A DNA stretch of 41,862 nucleotides from Sphingomonas sp. ATCC 31555 (lineage in GTDB: Bacteria; Pseudomonadota; Alphaproteobacteria; Sphingomonadales; Sphingomonadaceae): assembly GCF_000282895.1 (NCBI RefSeq), contig NZ_ALBQ01000017.1, positions 1 through 41,862 of the forward strand. The letters run 5' to 3'. Made by a program: the position numbers and the translations under genes. The notes under the pieces are model-generated. The model made no database searches. It was not told the DNA's origin and saw nothing but the letters and a program-made list of their open reading frames with translations. This document shows positions 28,178 through 36,354 of this stretch, one piece after another (position 1 is the stretch's first letter; every line of letters starts with the position of its first letter).

Positions 28178-28206
28178 AAGGCACAGGCCCATACGGCCCA
28201 TGCCTT
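28178..28206 (+). terminator. Hairpin after mnmA
   Basis: AAGGCA (28178-28183) and GGCC (28186-28189) pair with GGCC (28195-28198) and TGCCTT (28201-28206) around a CATAC loop, with one internal CA/CA mismatch. It begins 11 bases after the mnmA stop and is followed by only a short T-run. Confidence 0.6.
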
Positions 28207-28307
28207 TCCAAAGACTTGACGATACGCACATAATCACAGAAGCGCAGTCGCCTGCTGGGGCTGCGTGTTTGCGCGACCGGCCATGCTGTGTTCGAGCGAG
28301 ACCGTAT

Positions 28308-29321
28308 ATGCACTCCCTTTTGGCGGCGCCATTCTGGCTCGCTCAACTTGCAACGGGCGCAAAATCCTTTCGCGACAACCCGCTGATCGGCTCGCATCGC
28401 CTGAATGCCATGGGGCTGCACGCCGCCCGCGTTCGCATCGCCCACCACCTCGCTTGGCTGCGCCGCCGGCGCCTGGCGGCGGGCGTCGATGCGGAGCAAA
28501 GGGCGGCATTTGATCGGGACGGCTTCGTCCTGGTTCCCGATTTTCTTCCCGCTGCGCTGTTCGAGCAGTTGCGGGAACGCATCCTGCAGCAGCGCTTCGA
28601 GACACGCGAGATGCGCCAAGGCGACACGATCACCCGCCGAGTAGCGATCGGGCCTTCCTTTCTCCGCAGCGTACCCGAAGTACGCGCACTAATCCGGGAT
28701 CATCGATTCGCCGGGCTGTGCCGCTATGTCGGCAGTTTTCGCAGCGAACCGCTTCATTATGTGCAGACCATCGTTACCGAATGCGATCCCGGTGATCCCG
28801 ATCCGCAGACGCGGCTGCACGCCGACACCTTTCATCCGACGGTAAAAGCCTGGTTCTTCCTCAACGATGTCGAGGAAGCCGACGGGCCCTTTTCCTATGT
28901 GTCCGGCTCCCATCGCCTGACAGCCGAGCGACTGGAATGGGAGCACCGCCGTAGCCTGGAGGTGGGCCGAAGCGACGACTTCCTGTCCGCACGCGGATCG
29001 CTTCGGATCGGCGCGGAGGAACTGGCAGGCCTCAAGCTGCCGCCGCCCCAATCCTTCCCGGTTAAGGCCAATACCCTTGTGGTGGCGGATACCTGCGGAT
29101 TCCATGCCCGGGTGGCGGCCAGCCGGCCAAGCCGCCGTCTCGAACTCTGGTCGTTCGGACGGCGCAATCCGTTCCTGCCTTGGGCGGGCGGCGATCTGCT
29201 GAGTATGCCCGGCATCGCCGAACGCCGGATAGAAGCGATGTGGTCAGCCCGCGACCGACTCCAGAAGTGGATGGGGCAACCGTGGCAAACAAGCGGCAGT
29301 AAGAGGGTATTCGACGATTGA
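28308..29321 (+). CDS. PhyH-type Fe(II)/2-oxoglutarate oxygenase in the Kdo/capsule locus
   Basis: 337 aa. A phytanoyl-CoA dioxygenase-like fold: iron ligands HxD at His 171 and Asp 173 (LHADTF) and distal His 266 (FHARVA), with Arg 277 as likely 2-oxoglutarate anchor. The substrate is unknown. Bacterial relatives often hydroxylate small molecules or sugars, and the position directly before Kdo and KpsC/KpsS genes suggests a glycan or lipid substrate. It is not the PF11004-type Kdo hydroxylase. ATG at 28308 is chosen as the first start after the mnmA hairpin; its ribosome site is weak. Earlier in-frame codons reach back into mnmA. Confidence 0.82.
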   Translation: MHSLLAAPFWLAQLATGAKSFRDNPLIGSHRLNAMGLHAARVRIAHHLAWLRRRRLAAGVDAEQRAAFDRDGFVLVPDFLPAALFEQLRERILQQRFETREMRQGDTITRRVAIGPSFLRSVPEVRALIRDHRFAGLCRYVGSFRSEPLHYVQTIVTECDPGDPDPQTRLHADTFHPTVKAWFFLNDVEEADGPFSYVSGSHRLTAERLEWEHRRSLEVGRSDDFLSARGSLRIGAEELAGLKLPPPQSFPVKANTLVVADTCGFHARVAASRPSRRLELWSFGRRNPFLPWAGGDLLSMPGIAERRIEAMWSARDRLQKWMGQPWQTSGSKRVFDD

Positions 29322-29454
29322 TCTCGTCGGCAAGTCTTGCGCTCGGCCGTGATGCCTGCAAGAAGCGGGCCGGAATTTATTGGATTTCAGTGTAGTTGAT
29401 CGGGACGCCCTTGCGGCGTTCGTCACGCACGAGTGGGGAAGTGCGGAGAACGGA

Positions 29455-30423
29455 ATGCGTGTATTGAGCGTAGAATCGATCATCGAGGCGGGCGCGGCGG
29501 TTATCCGCCAAGAAGCGGAAGCGCTGGTCCTGCTCGCCGACGAACTCGATCTACAGTTCGCCAAGGCGGTCGACCTGCTAGTGCGCGCACCGGGCCGAGT
29601 CGTTCTGGTCGGCATGGGCAAGTCGGGGCACATCGCCCGCAAGATCGCGGCAACGCTTTCCGCCACCGGCAGCGCCGCCTATTTTCTCCACCCGGGAGAA
29701 GCCTCGCATGGCGACCTTGGCGTGCTGCGCGAGGGCGATCTGCTGCTGGTCCTGTCCAATTCGGGCCAGACGCCGGAGATCACGGCGGTGCTTTCCCACG
29801 CGGAGCGCCTGAACGTGCCGGTGATAGGGATCACGGCGGGCGCGGAATCGATGCTGGCGCGGCGGGCGAACATCACCCTGTTGCTGCCCGGCTGCAGTGA
29901 AGCCTGCCCGGAAGGCGTTGCTCCCACTACATCGACGACGATGATGCTCGCGCTCGGCGACGCACTTGCCGTCTCTGCGATGCGCAAACGTGGCGTCTCG
30001 CGGACAGAACTGGCCCGCTGGCATCCCGGAGGACGAATCGGCTGGGGCCTGCAAACAATCGAAGCATTTATCGGCCGCAACGAGGCGCTCCCGCTAGTCC
30101 GACCGGAAACCAGCGCGCGCGATGTCGTGCTGGAGATGACGTCGTGCGGCAAGGGCATTGCCGGCGTGGTTGATGCGGACGGCGATCTGGTGGGCGTGAT
30201 AACCGATGGCGACTTGCGGCGCGCGTTCGACCGAATGCTGATCGCGGTCGCTGGCGAGATCATGTCACGCGATCCGGTCACCATTGCCAAAGGCGCTTCG
30301 ATCGACGATGCCATCGAGCGCATGCAGGAGAACAAGATCACTGTGCTGTTCGTGATGGAGACCGAGACGTCGCGCCGCCCTTGGGGGCTTCTGCATATCC
30401 ACGATCTTCGCCTGAACGCTTGA
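29455..30423 (+). CDS. kpsF: Arabinose-5-phosphate isomerase (KpsF/KdsD family)
   Basis: Converts ribulose 5-phosphate to arabinose 5-phosphate, the first committed precursor of Kdo. 322 aa: a SIS domain with GMGKSGHIARK at 53-63 and HPGEASHGDLG at 79-89, then two CBS domains (about 200-322; GVVDADGDLVGVITDGDLRR is the first core). GGAG six bases upstream supports the ATG at 29455; an upstream TTG at 29380 is not supported. It is ten bases before kdsB. In this setting it probably feeds capsule Kdo. Confidence 0.93.
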   Translation: MRVLSVESIIEAGAAVIRQEAEALVLLADELDLQFAKAVDLLVRAPGRVVLVGMGKSGHIARKIAATLSATGSAAYFLHPGEASHGDLGVLREGDLLLVLSNSGQTPEITAVLSHAERLNVPVIGITAGAESMLARRANITLLLPGCSEACPEGVAPTTSTTMMLALGDALAVSAMRKRGVSRTELARWHPGGRIGWGLQTIEAFIGRNEALPLVRPETSARDVVLEMTSCGKGIAGVVDADGDLVGVITDGDLRRAFDRMLIAVAGEIMSRDPVTIAKGASIDDAIERMQENKITVLFVMETETSRRPWGLLHIHDLRLNA

Positions 30424-30433
30424 AGCCGGTTCA

Positions 30434-31234
30434 ATGGGGCGCGGCATCCTCGTCATTCCGGCCCGCTACGCGTCGTCGCGCTATCCGGGGAAGCCGCTTG
30501 CGCCGATCCGTGGCGCTATGGGCGCCTCGCAGTCGCTGATCGCGCGCAGCATTGCGGCTGCGCGATCCGCGCAGCTGGCGCTGCCGTTGTACGTGGCAAC
30601 CGATGACGCCCGCATTGCAGACGCGGTGACGGCGCTCGGCGAGCAGGCCGTCATGACGCCGGACACCTGCGCGAACGGCACCGAGCGGGTCGCCGCAGCG
30701 GTCGAGGCGCTGGGGATAGCGCCTGATTTCGCCATCAATTTTCAAGGCGACGCGCTGCTGACACCGCCAGAGTTCGTCGCCGCCCTGGCCAACTGGATGG
30801 AAACCCATCCCGATTGCAAAGTCGCCACCGTTGCCGTGCGCTGTTCCGCAACCGTGTACGCGCATCTGGTGATCGATCAGGCAGCGGGCCGTAGCGGCGG
30901 AACGACCGTCGTTGTCGATGCGCAGGGACGGGCGTTGTATTTCTCGAAGCGGGTACTGCCGTTCCTGCCAGAGCCGCCGTACGACGGATCGATCCCGGTG
31001 CTGCTGCATCTCGGTCTCTATGCCTATCGACCGGAGGCGCTGCAGCGCTATGGTAGCCTGCCGCCCTCTCCGGCGGAACTCGCGGAGGGGCTCGAGCAGC
31101 TGCGATTCCTGCATCACGGCATCCCGGTCGATGTCGTCGTTATGGATGCACCGGCCTGGGATCCGATCGAATTCAATAATCCCACCGATCTGGCGCCGAT
31201 CGAAGCAATCCTGATGGCGCGCGGAGTCGCCTGA
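30434..31234 (+). CDS. kdsB: 3-deoxy-manno-octulosonate cytidylyltransferase (KdsB/KpsU family)
   Basis: Activates Kdo as CMP-Kdo. 266 aa with the N-terminal IPARYASSRYPGKPL block and the ELAEGLEQLRFLHHG segment of the family. The central motif, usually NxQGDEPL, reads NFQGDALL here, so an acidic residue normally present is Ala. The tail EFNNPTDLAPIEAIL also diverges from the usual DTPEDL form. It is therefore a divergent member; substrate could be Kdo or a related keto-sugar acid. It sits between kpsF and kpsC with gaps of 10 and 1 bases. Confidence 0.85.
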   Translation: MGRGILVIPARYASSRYPGKPLAPIRGAMGASQSLIARSIAAARSAQLALPLYVATDDARIADAVTALGEQAVMTPDTCANGTERVAAAVEALGIAPDFAINFQGDALLTPPEFVAALANWMETHPDCKVATVAVRCSATVYAHLVIDQAAGRSGGTTVVVDAQGRALYFSKRVLPFLPEPPYDGSIPVLLHLGLYAYRPEALQRYGSLPPSPAELAEGLEQLRFLHHGIPVDVVVMDAPAWDPIEFNNPTDLAPIEAILMARGVA

Positions 31235-31235
31235 C

Positions 31236-32873
31236 ATGATAACCTCGCGGCAGGAACCCATGCCGTTCCTGCGCATCCCTCCCTTCCCCCGGTCGCGTCC
31301 GGTGCGGATCGTGGACGTGGCGGACCGATCCGCATCCGACGATGTCGCATACGTCGCGGCGCGGCTTCGCAGCGATCGTGTCGGAGGCGCCTTCTGGGGG
31401 GCGCAGCCCGAACTTCCCGCAGGTTGCGATATCCTGCTCGCGCCCGCATCCGCAGCGCAGGGCAACGCGATGGTGCAGGCGCTGCCCGCCGAGCAGCGCG
31501 CGCGTGCGCTGGCGTTGGGCCGGGTCGGCCATGGCATTGCAGCGCTTGCACAACGCCGACCCATCGATCCCTGGTGGCTGGCCGAACGAGCCGCCAGCAT
31601 CCTGGTGGACGCGAACGATGAACTGGCATTGGTCGCGGCGCTCGTCGGCTGCGACGTCCGGTTGTTCGGAACTGGCCGCTTTGCCGGCATTGATACTCCC
31701 GAGGGACTTCATCGCGCCCTTCATGCCGAACTGCTCGCCAACCGCACCTATCGCGATCCGTTCACCGGCGCGTCGTGCGGGATCGGGGCAGTCCTTTCGC
31801 TGCTGTCGGACTGGCGGCGGTTGATCGACAGCAATCGTAGTATCGGTCAGGTCCTCGGCGTGGCCGGATGGAAGCGGGAAACGGTCGAAGCGCTGCTATG
31901 GGATGGCGGCGTGGGGCCGTCCTATCGCCTATCTGCCAGTGCCCGGGGCGCCACCGTGCTGTGGCGCGCGCGGGTACCCGCGTCGGTGCAGCGCCGGATC
32001 GAGCGCCGGGCGGCACCGGTCGCCGAACTCGAAGACGGTTTTCTGCGTTCGGCCGGCCTAGGGGCGAACTGCGTGCCGCCGCTGTCGATCGCCATTGACT
32101 TCCAAGGCATTCATTTCGATCCCGCGATGCCCAGCGACCTTGAAACGCTGCTTGAGACGGCGGTGTTCGAAGCACCGTTGCTGGACCGGGCATCCGCCTT
32201 GATCGAACGCATTGTCAACGCTGGGCTGAGCAAATATGGTCGCGGCGGCCAGCGCCTGAGGCCGCCAGGAGGCGCCAGGCGGCATGTCCTCGTCACCGGG
32301 CAGGTCGAGGATGATCGGTCGGTCATGACGGGTGGCGGCGGCAAGACCAACCTGGACCTGCTGCAAGCCGCCCGCGCCGCCGAGCCCGATGCGTACCTGA
32401 TCTACAAACCCCACCCGGATGTTGAGGCCGGCCACCGCAAAGGTGCGATCGACGACGGCCTCGCCGCGCACTATGCCGATCGCATTGAACGGCAGGCGCC
32501 AATTTCGAGCCTTCTGGAAATCGCCGATGCGGTGCACGTACTGACGTCGCTCGCGGGGTTCGAGGCCCTCTTGCGCCAGAAAAAGGTCGTGACCCACGGC
32601 GTGCCCTTCTATGCCGGCTGGGGCCTGACGACGGATCTCGGGCCGGTGCCTTCTCGCCGCAACAGACGGCGGACTTTGCTCGAATTGGTGGCGGCGGCGC
32701 TGATCGTCTATCCGCGTTATCTTGATCCCGTAACGCGGCTGCCATGCGATGTTGAAATACTTGTCGCCAGGATGATCGCCGATGAGACCGGCGAGCCGAC
32801 GCAGTTAGAACGATTGCGCACGGCGCAAGGCAAGGTTAGACGGTGGCTTGTCCGTATCGGATCGGGTTTATGA
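31236..32873 (+). CDS. kpsC: KpsC-like capsule polysaccharide beta-Kdo transferase, first module decayed
   Basis: KpsC joins beta-linked Kdo residues to a lipid to build the capsule anchor; full-length KpsC has two glycosyltransferase modules and about 670 aa. Here 545 aa. The C-terminal module looks complete: LEDGFLRS at about 265-272, KPHPD from Lys 391, TSLAGFEALL and GVPFYAGWGLT. The first about 190 residues align in pattern with only the end of such a module (RTYRDPFTG echoes YPRYLDPVTR) but lack the EDGFLR and KPHPD blocks. So only one linkage activity is expected. The start may be 31236 or 31260. The stop overlaps kpsS. Confidence 0.83.
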   Translation: MITSRQEPMPFLRIPPFPRSRPVRIVDVADRSASDDVAYVAARLRSDRVGGAFWGAQPELPAGCDILLAPASAAQGNAMVQALPAEQRARALALGRVGHGIAALAQRRPIDPWWLAERAASILVDANDELALVAALVGCDVRLFGTGRFAGIDTPEGLHRALHAELLANRTYRDPFTGASCGIGAVLSLLSDWRRLIDSNRSIGQVLGVAGWKRETVEALLWDGGVGPSYRLSASARGATVLWRARVPASVQRRIERRAAPVAELEDGFLRSAGLGANCVPPLSIAIDFQGIHFDPAMPSDLETLLETAVFEAPLLDRASALIERIVNAGLSKYGRGGQRLRPPGGARRHVLVTGQVEDDRSVMTGGGGKTNLDLLQAARAAEPDAYLIYKPHPDVEAGHRKGAIDDGLAAHYADRIERQAPISSLLEIADAVHVLTSLAGFEALLRQKKVVTHGVPFYAGWGLTTDLGPVPSRRNRRRTLLELVAAALIVYPRYLDPVTRLPCDVEILVARMIADETGEPTQLERLRTAQGKVRRWLVRIGSGL

Positions 32874-34123
32874 AACACATCCATCGCACAAGGCGGTCCT
32901 TTCTGTTCCTGCAAGGTCCGCCTGGGCCGTTCTTCTGGCAACTGGGCCAGAAGATCGCATCGCATGGATCATCGGTGTACCGAATCAATCTGAACGGCGG
33001 CGACACTTATGACTGGCCCGGCGAGGCTACGGATTATCGGGGTCGCGCCAGTAGCTGGCCGATTTTCTTCAATCGTTTCCTTCGCGAGCACGCGATCACC
33101 GATCTCGTACTATATGGCGATTGCCGGCCCCTGCATCTTGCCGCACATCAGCTGGCAAAGCTTCGCGGCGTGGCCATCCACGTGTTCGAGGAAGGTTATA
33201 TCCGACCCGATTGGATGACGCTCGAGCCGGACGGCGTGAACGGTCATTCGACGCTCAACCGCGATCCGGCAGCCCTGCGGGAAGCCGCACGCACGCTGCC
33301 AGCGGTACCCGATCTGCCCTCGATCACCGCCAGCTTCAGCCGGCGGGCGCGGGATTCCTATTGGTACTATCATCGGGTCGTCACCGGGCGCCTGCGCTTC
33401 CCCTTCTACAGGTCGCACCGTAGAGGCGTGATCGTCTTGGAAGGCTTTGGCTGGATGCGAAAATTCGCGCTCGCTCGCCTGCGATCGGTGCAAGCGGGGC
33501 AAACGCTCTCCAAGCTGGCGGACAAATCTTTCTACCTCTTCCCGCTCCAGCTCACCGGCGACTATCAGATCCGCGAGCATTCGCCCTTTGGCACGATGTA
33601 CACGGCGGCCGATTATGTGCTCGACAGTTTTGCGCATCGCGCGCCGGCCCATACGCATTTGCTGGTGAAGGAACACCCGCTTGACTGCGGTTTCCACAAC
33701 TGGCGCCGATTCCTACAGAGCCGCGCCCGCGCGCTGGGCATCGAAGATCGCGTACACCATATCGATGGTGGCGAACTCGCGGTACTTGCTCGACGGGCCA
33801 AGGGAATGGTGTGCGTGAACAGCACCTCGGGCACGCTGGCGCTCACCGCTGGCAAGCCGGTGATTGTGCTGGGCGAAGCGATCTACGACGTGCCCGGCAT
33901 CACGCATCAAGGACATCTCGACGAGTTCTGGGAAGCGCCGGCCGCGCCGGACATGGAGTTGTTCGATGCTTTCCGCCGCGTACTGCACCAGCATTGCCTG
34001 GTCCGCGGCGGATTGGCGAGCGAGTCTGCCACCGAAACGCTGATCGACAACAGCTTTCAACGGCTGATGGGAGACCCGCAGCACGCGATTCCGGATTTCG
34101 AGAAGATCTCGATTATCGCCTGA
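32870..34123 (+). CDS. kpsS: KpsS-like capsule polysaccharide beta-Kdo transferase
   Basis: 417 aa. KpsS adds the first beta-Kdo to phosphatidylglycerol in ABC-transporter-dependent capsules, before KpsC extends the linker. Recognisable blocks are FLQGPPGPFF at the N-terminus, VFEEGYIRPDWMTLE (a conserved EEGY/RP motif), LLVKEHPLD and VNSTSGTLAL. The ATG at 32870 overlaps the kpsC stop as ATGA, so the pair is coupled. It ends 15 bases before the convergent desaturase gene. Confidence 0.88.
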   Translation: MKHIHRTRRSFLFLQGPPGPFFWQLGQKIASHGSSVYRINLNGGDTYDWPGEATDYRGRASSWPIFFNRFLREHAITDLVLYGDCRPLHLAAHQLAKLRGVAIHVFEEGYIRPDWMTLEPDGVNGHSTLNRDPAALREAARTLPAVPDLPSITASFSRRARDSYWYYHRVVTGRLRFPFYRSHRRGVIVLEGFGWMRKFALARLRSVQAGQTLSKLADKSFYLFPLQLTGDYQIREHSPFGTMYTAADYVLDSFAHRAPAHTHLLVKEHPLDCGFHNWRRFLQSRARALGIEDRVHHIDGGELAVLARRAKGMVCVNSTSGTLALTAGKPVIVLGEAIYDVPGITHQGHLDEFWEAPAAPDMELFDAFRRVLHQHCLVRGGLASESATETLIDNSFQRLMGDPQHAIPDFEKISIIA

Positions 34124-34138
34124 CGCCTCCAGCGCAGA

Positions 34139-34843
34139 TCAGGCCCCGGGCTCCAGCCCGGCATCATCCAGCATTCCACGCCGCCGCAAGGCAAGGAACA
34201 GCCGGTTCACCAGCGGGTTGGACCACCCACAATTCGTGGCAAAGTCCCGCTGCAGCGTATCATGATGCAACTGGTGCGCCGCCGGTGTCATCAGCAGCCT
34301 GCACCGCCGCAGCGCATTGACAATCCACGGATTGCGCTCGCGGTGAAGAGCTCCATGGAAATATTGCGCAAACGCCCCTCCGACAATCAGCGCAACGCCC
34401 GCCGCTGCCGCCCAGCCAGGCGCAACACCGCTGTACGCCGCCGCGTTCAGCAGTAACGAGAACGGCAGGGCCGCAAGAATCACGGTGCTACCGATCAGGC
34501 GCCAAAGGTCGCGCCGGCCTAGAGCATCCGGTCGCGGGTGATGGTTCTTAAAGTCATAGACCAGCCGATCCAGCGGACCGACCTTGCCCATGCGCTCCCG
34601 CCAGAGCGCTTTGTACGCATCTGATTCACGCGACCCTGCATAGAAGTACAAGGCGTCTAGGCCCTTGCCCGCCGGGCAGGGCCGGTAATCCATGTACATA
34701 TGGACCAAGCCCGATGCGAGATCGGCGACATACCAGCCGGCCAGCAGCGCGGGGATTACCCACCAACTCGGGTTCAGCAACACGGCCATCACGTTCGCTG
34801 CCAGGGACAGGAGGAACAACGGCATCAGAATTCGTCTTGCCAT
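34139..34843 (-). CDS. CarF/PEDS1 (TMEM189)-like lipid desaturase
   Basis: Predicted membrane di-iron desaturase, 234 aa. The characterised family makes the vinyl-ether bond of plasmalogens (PEDS1 in animals, CarF in Myxococcus). All eight family histidines can be placed: His 48 (GLVHMYMD), 101-102 (FKNHHPRPD), 163 and 167 (FHGALH), 190, 193 and 194 (AHQLHHDT), followed by NCGWSN. About four membrane segments. The ATG at 34843 is used; a GTG four codons upstream is possible. It is opposite in strand to the capsule genes. Whether it acts on an ether lipid or another substrate such as the capsule or sphingolipid anchor is open. Confidence 0.83.
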   Translation of the reverse strand: MARRILMPLFLLSLAANVMAVLLNPSWWVIPALLAGWYVADLASGLVHMYMDYRPCPAGKGLDALYFYAGSRESDAYKALWRERMGKVGPLDRLVYDFKNHHPRPDALGRRDLWRLIGSTVILAALPFSLLLNAAAYSGVAPGWAAAAGVALIVGGAFAQYFHGALHRERNPWIVNALRRCRLLMTPAAHQLHHDTLQRDFATNCGWSNPLVNRLFLALRRRGMLDDAGLEPGA

Positions 34844-35025
34844 CACCGGCCCCACACTACGCCGCCGACGGGGCGGCTTGTCTCACAAATCGTCCTAGCT
34901 AGTGCATCGCCCCGCAGCAACGGCTTGATTTGTCTTGCGAGCGGGCGCAATCCGCCCAGCGACCGTGACCTTTATTATCAACTGCTCTCTCCGATCAACC
35001 TAAGGCGGACAAAGTTCCAGCAACG

Positions 35026-36177
35026 ATGCCGCGCGATCTCCTCATCGATGTCAGCCGTCTCATCTGGCGGACCTGGACGGGCCGGCTCCCTACCGGCGTC
35101 GATCGCGTTTGCCTCGCCTATGTCGAGCAATTCGCCGCGCGTGCGCAGGCAGTTGTCCAGCGCGGGAATCTACGCCAGATCCTCACGCCTGCACTGTCGG
35201 ATGCGATATTTCGCCTGATTCGGGAAGGCGGACCGCAGTTCCGCACTCGAGCACCGCGCCTGGCAATGCGTGCGGTGGTAGCGCAGCGGGGCGGCCAATG
35301 GGGTGGCGATCGGCTCTACCTGAATGTCGGCCACACCGGGCTGGACGCCAGCGGCCTCGTCACCTGGGCACAACGCGCCCAGGTTCGGCCGGTCTATCTC
35401 ATCCATGATCTCATCCCGCTGACGCATCCTGAGTTTTGTCGGGTGGGGGAAGATATTCGTCATAATCGTCGTATGGCCAATGCCCTGACGAGCGCGACCG
35501 GCATCATCGGCAACTCCCAGGCGACGCTCGACCTTTTCGCCGCTTTTGCCGAGGCACAGGGAAAGCCCTGTCCGCCCATGCTGCCGGCGCTGCTGGGCGG
35601 ACATCCGCTGCCGGCCGACGCACCGCCGATCGCACTCGATCGCCCCTATTTCGTCACGCTCGGCACGATCGAGGGCCGCAAGAACCATGTGTTGCTGCTG
35701 CAGCTGTGGCGCCGGCTGATCACGCACAATGCCGCCGCCTGCCCGAAGCTGGTCATCATCGGCCAGCGCGGCTGGGAGGCGCAGACGGCGCTGGCGATGC
35801 TCGACCGGCTGCCATTGCTTGCCGGCCATGTGCAGGTGATCGAGGATTGCGGCGATGCGGCGCTTGCCGGCTATCTGCGCGGCGCGCGTGCGCTGCTGAT
35901 GCCGAGCTTCACCGAAGGCTATGGCCTGCCCATAGTGGAGGCGCTGGGCGTCGGCACGCCGGTGGTGGCGAGCGACCTGCCGGTATTTCGCGAACTTGCC
36001 GGCGATCTGCCGATCTATTGCGACCCGCTCGACGGCACCGCCTGGCTGGCGGCGATCGCCCATCATCTGCAGGAAGGCGAGATCCGACAGGCGCAGCTAG
36101 CGCGGGTACGGAACTACACGATGCCCAGCTGGGAAGCGCATTTCGCTGCCGTAGAGCCCTGGCTGGCGACGCTCTGA
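35026..36177 (+). CDS. GT4-family glycosyltransferase
   Basis: Retaining GT-B glycosyltransferase, 383 aa, probably cytoplasmic and peripheral. The C-terminal nucleotide-sugar domain has the E-x7-E motif EGYGLPIVE at Glu 297 and Glu 305, preceded by RGARALLMPSF. The middle TLGTIEGRKNH is the domain-linking motif of mannosyl/rhamnosyl-like GT4 enzymes. Donor and acceptor cannot be told from sequence. It lies at the end of the capsule locus, divergent from the desaturase gene, so it may have its own promoter in the 180-base gap. Its stop is close to the end of the tmRNA gene on the other strand. Confidence 0.9.
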   Translation: MPRDLLIDVSRLIWRTWTGRLPTGVDRVCLAYVEQFAARAQAVVQRGNLRQILTPALSDAIFRLIREGGPQFRTRAPRLAMRAVVAQRGGQWGGDRLYLNVGHTGLDASGLVTWAQRAQVRPVYLIHDLIPLTHPEFCRVGEDIRHNRRMANALTSATGIIGNSQATLDLFAAFAEAQGKPCPPMLPALLGGHPLPADAPPIALDRPYFVTLGTIEGRKNHVLLLQLWRRLITHNAAACPKLVIIGQRGWEAQTALAMLDRLPLLAGHVQVIEDCGDAALAGYLRGARALLMPSFTEGYGLPIVEALGVGTPVVASDLPVFRELAGDLPIYCDPLDGTAWLAAIAHHLQEGEIRQAQLARVRNYTMPSWEAHFAAVEPWLATL

Positions 36178-36207
36178 TCGACCTCACGGCGCGCTGATCG
36201 AAACGGT

Positions 36208-36272
36208 CCAGGGGGTTCTGTTGCCCGGCCCCCCTGGCGGCCGCTGGAATCCACTTCTGTTGCCCGGTGTGG
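36208..36272 (-). repeat. Two tandem hairpins with an identical loop at the tmRNA 3' end
   Basis: CCAC/GTGG (36272-36251) and CCAGGGGG/CCCCCTGG (36237-36208) each display the same 13-base loop CCGGGCAACAGAA (36267-36255 and 36228-36216). The stems differ while the loops are identical. The second hairpin may be the transcript end, with GACCGTTTCG after it. Confidence 0.65.
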
Positions 36273-36318
36273 CCCGACCGCGCATTTTAGAATAACCTTA
36301 GGCCGTTAAGCCGTGAGG

Positions 36319-36354
36319 TTACGCCGCAATAGCGAGTGCTTCGTTATCGTTGGC
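36319..36354 (-). other. tmRNA tag reading frame
   Basis: Resume codon GCC at 36354-36352, then AAC GAT AAC GAA GCA CTC GCT ATT GCG GCG and stop TAA. It encodes ANDNEALAIAA; with the charged alanine the tag is AANDNEALAIAA. The hydrophobic end suits ClpXP recognition. Confidence 0.93.
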
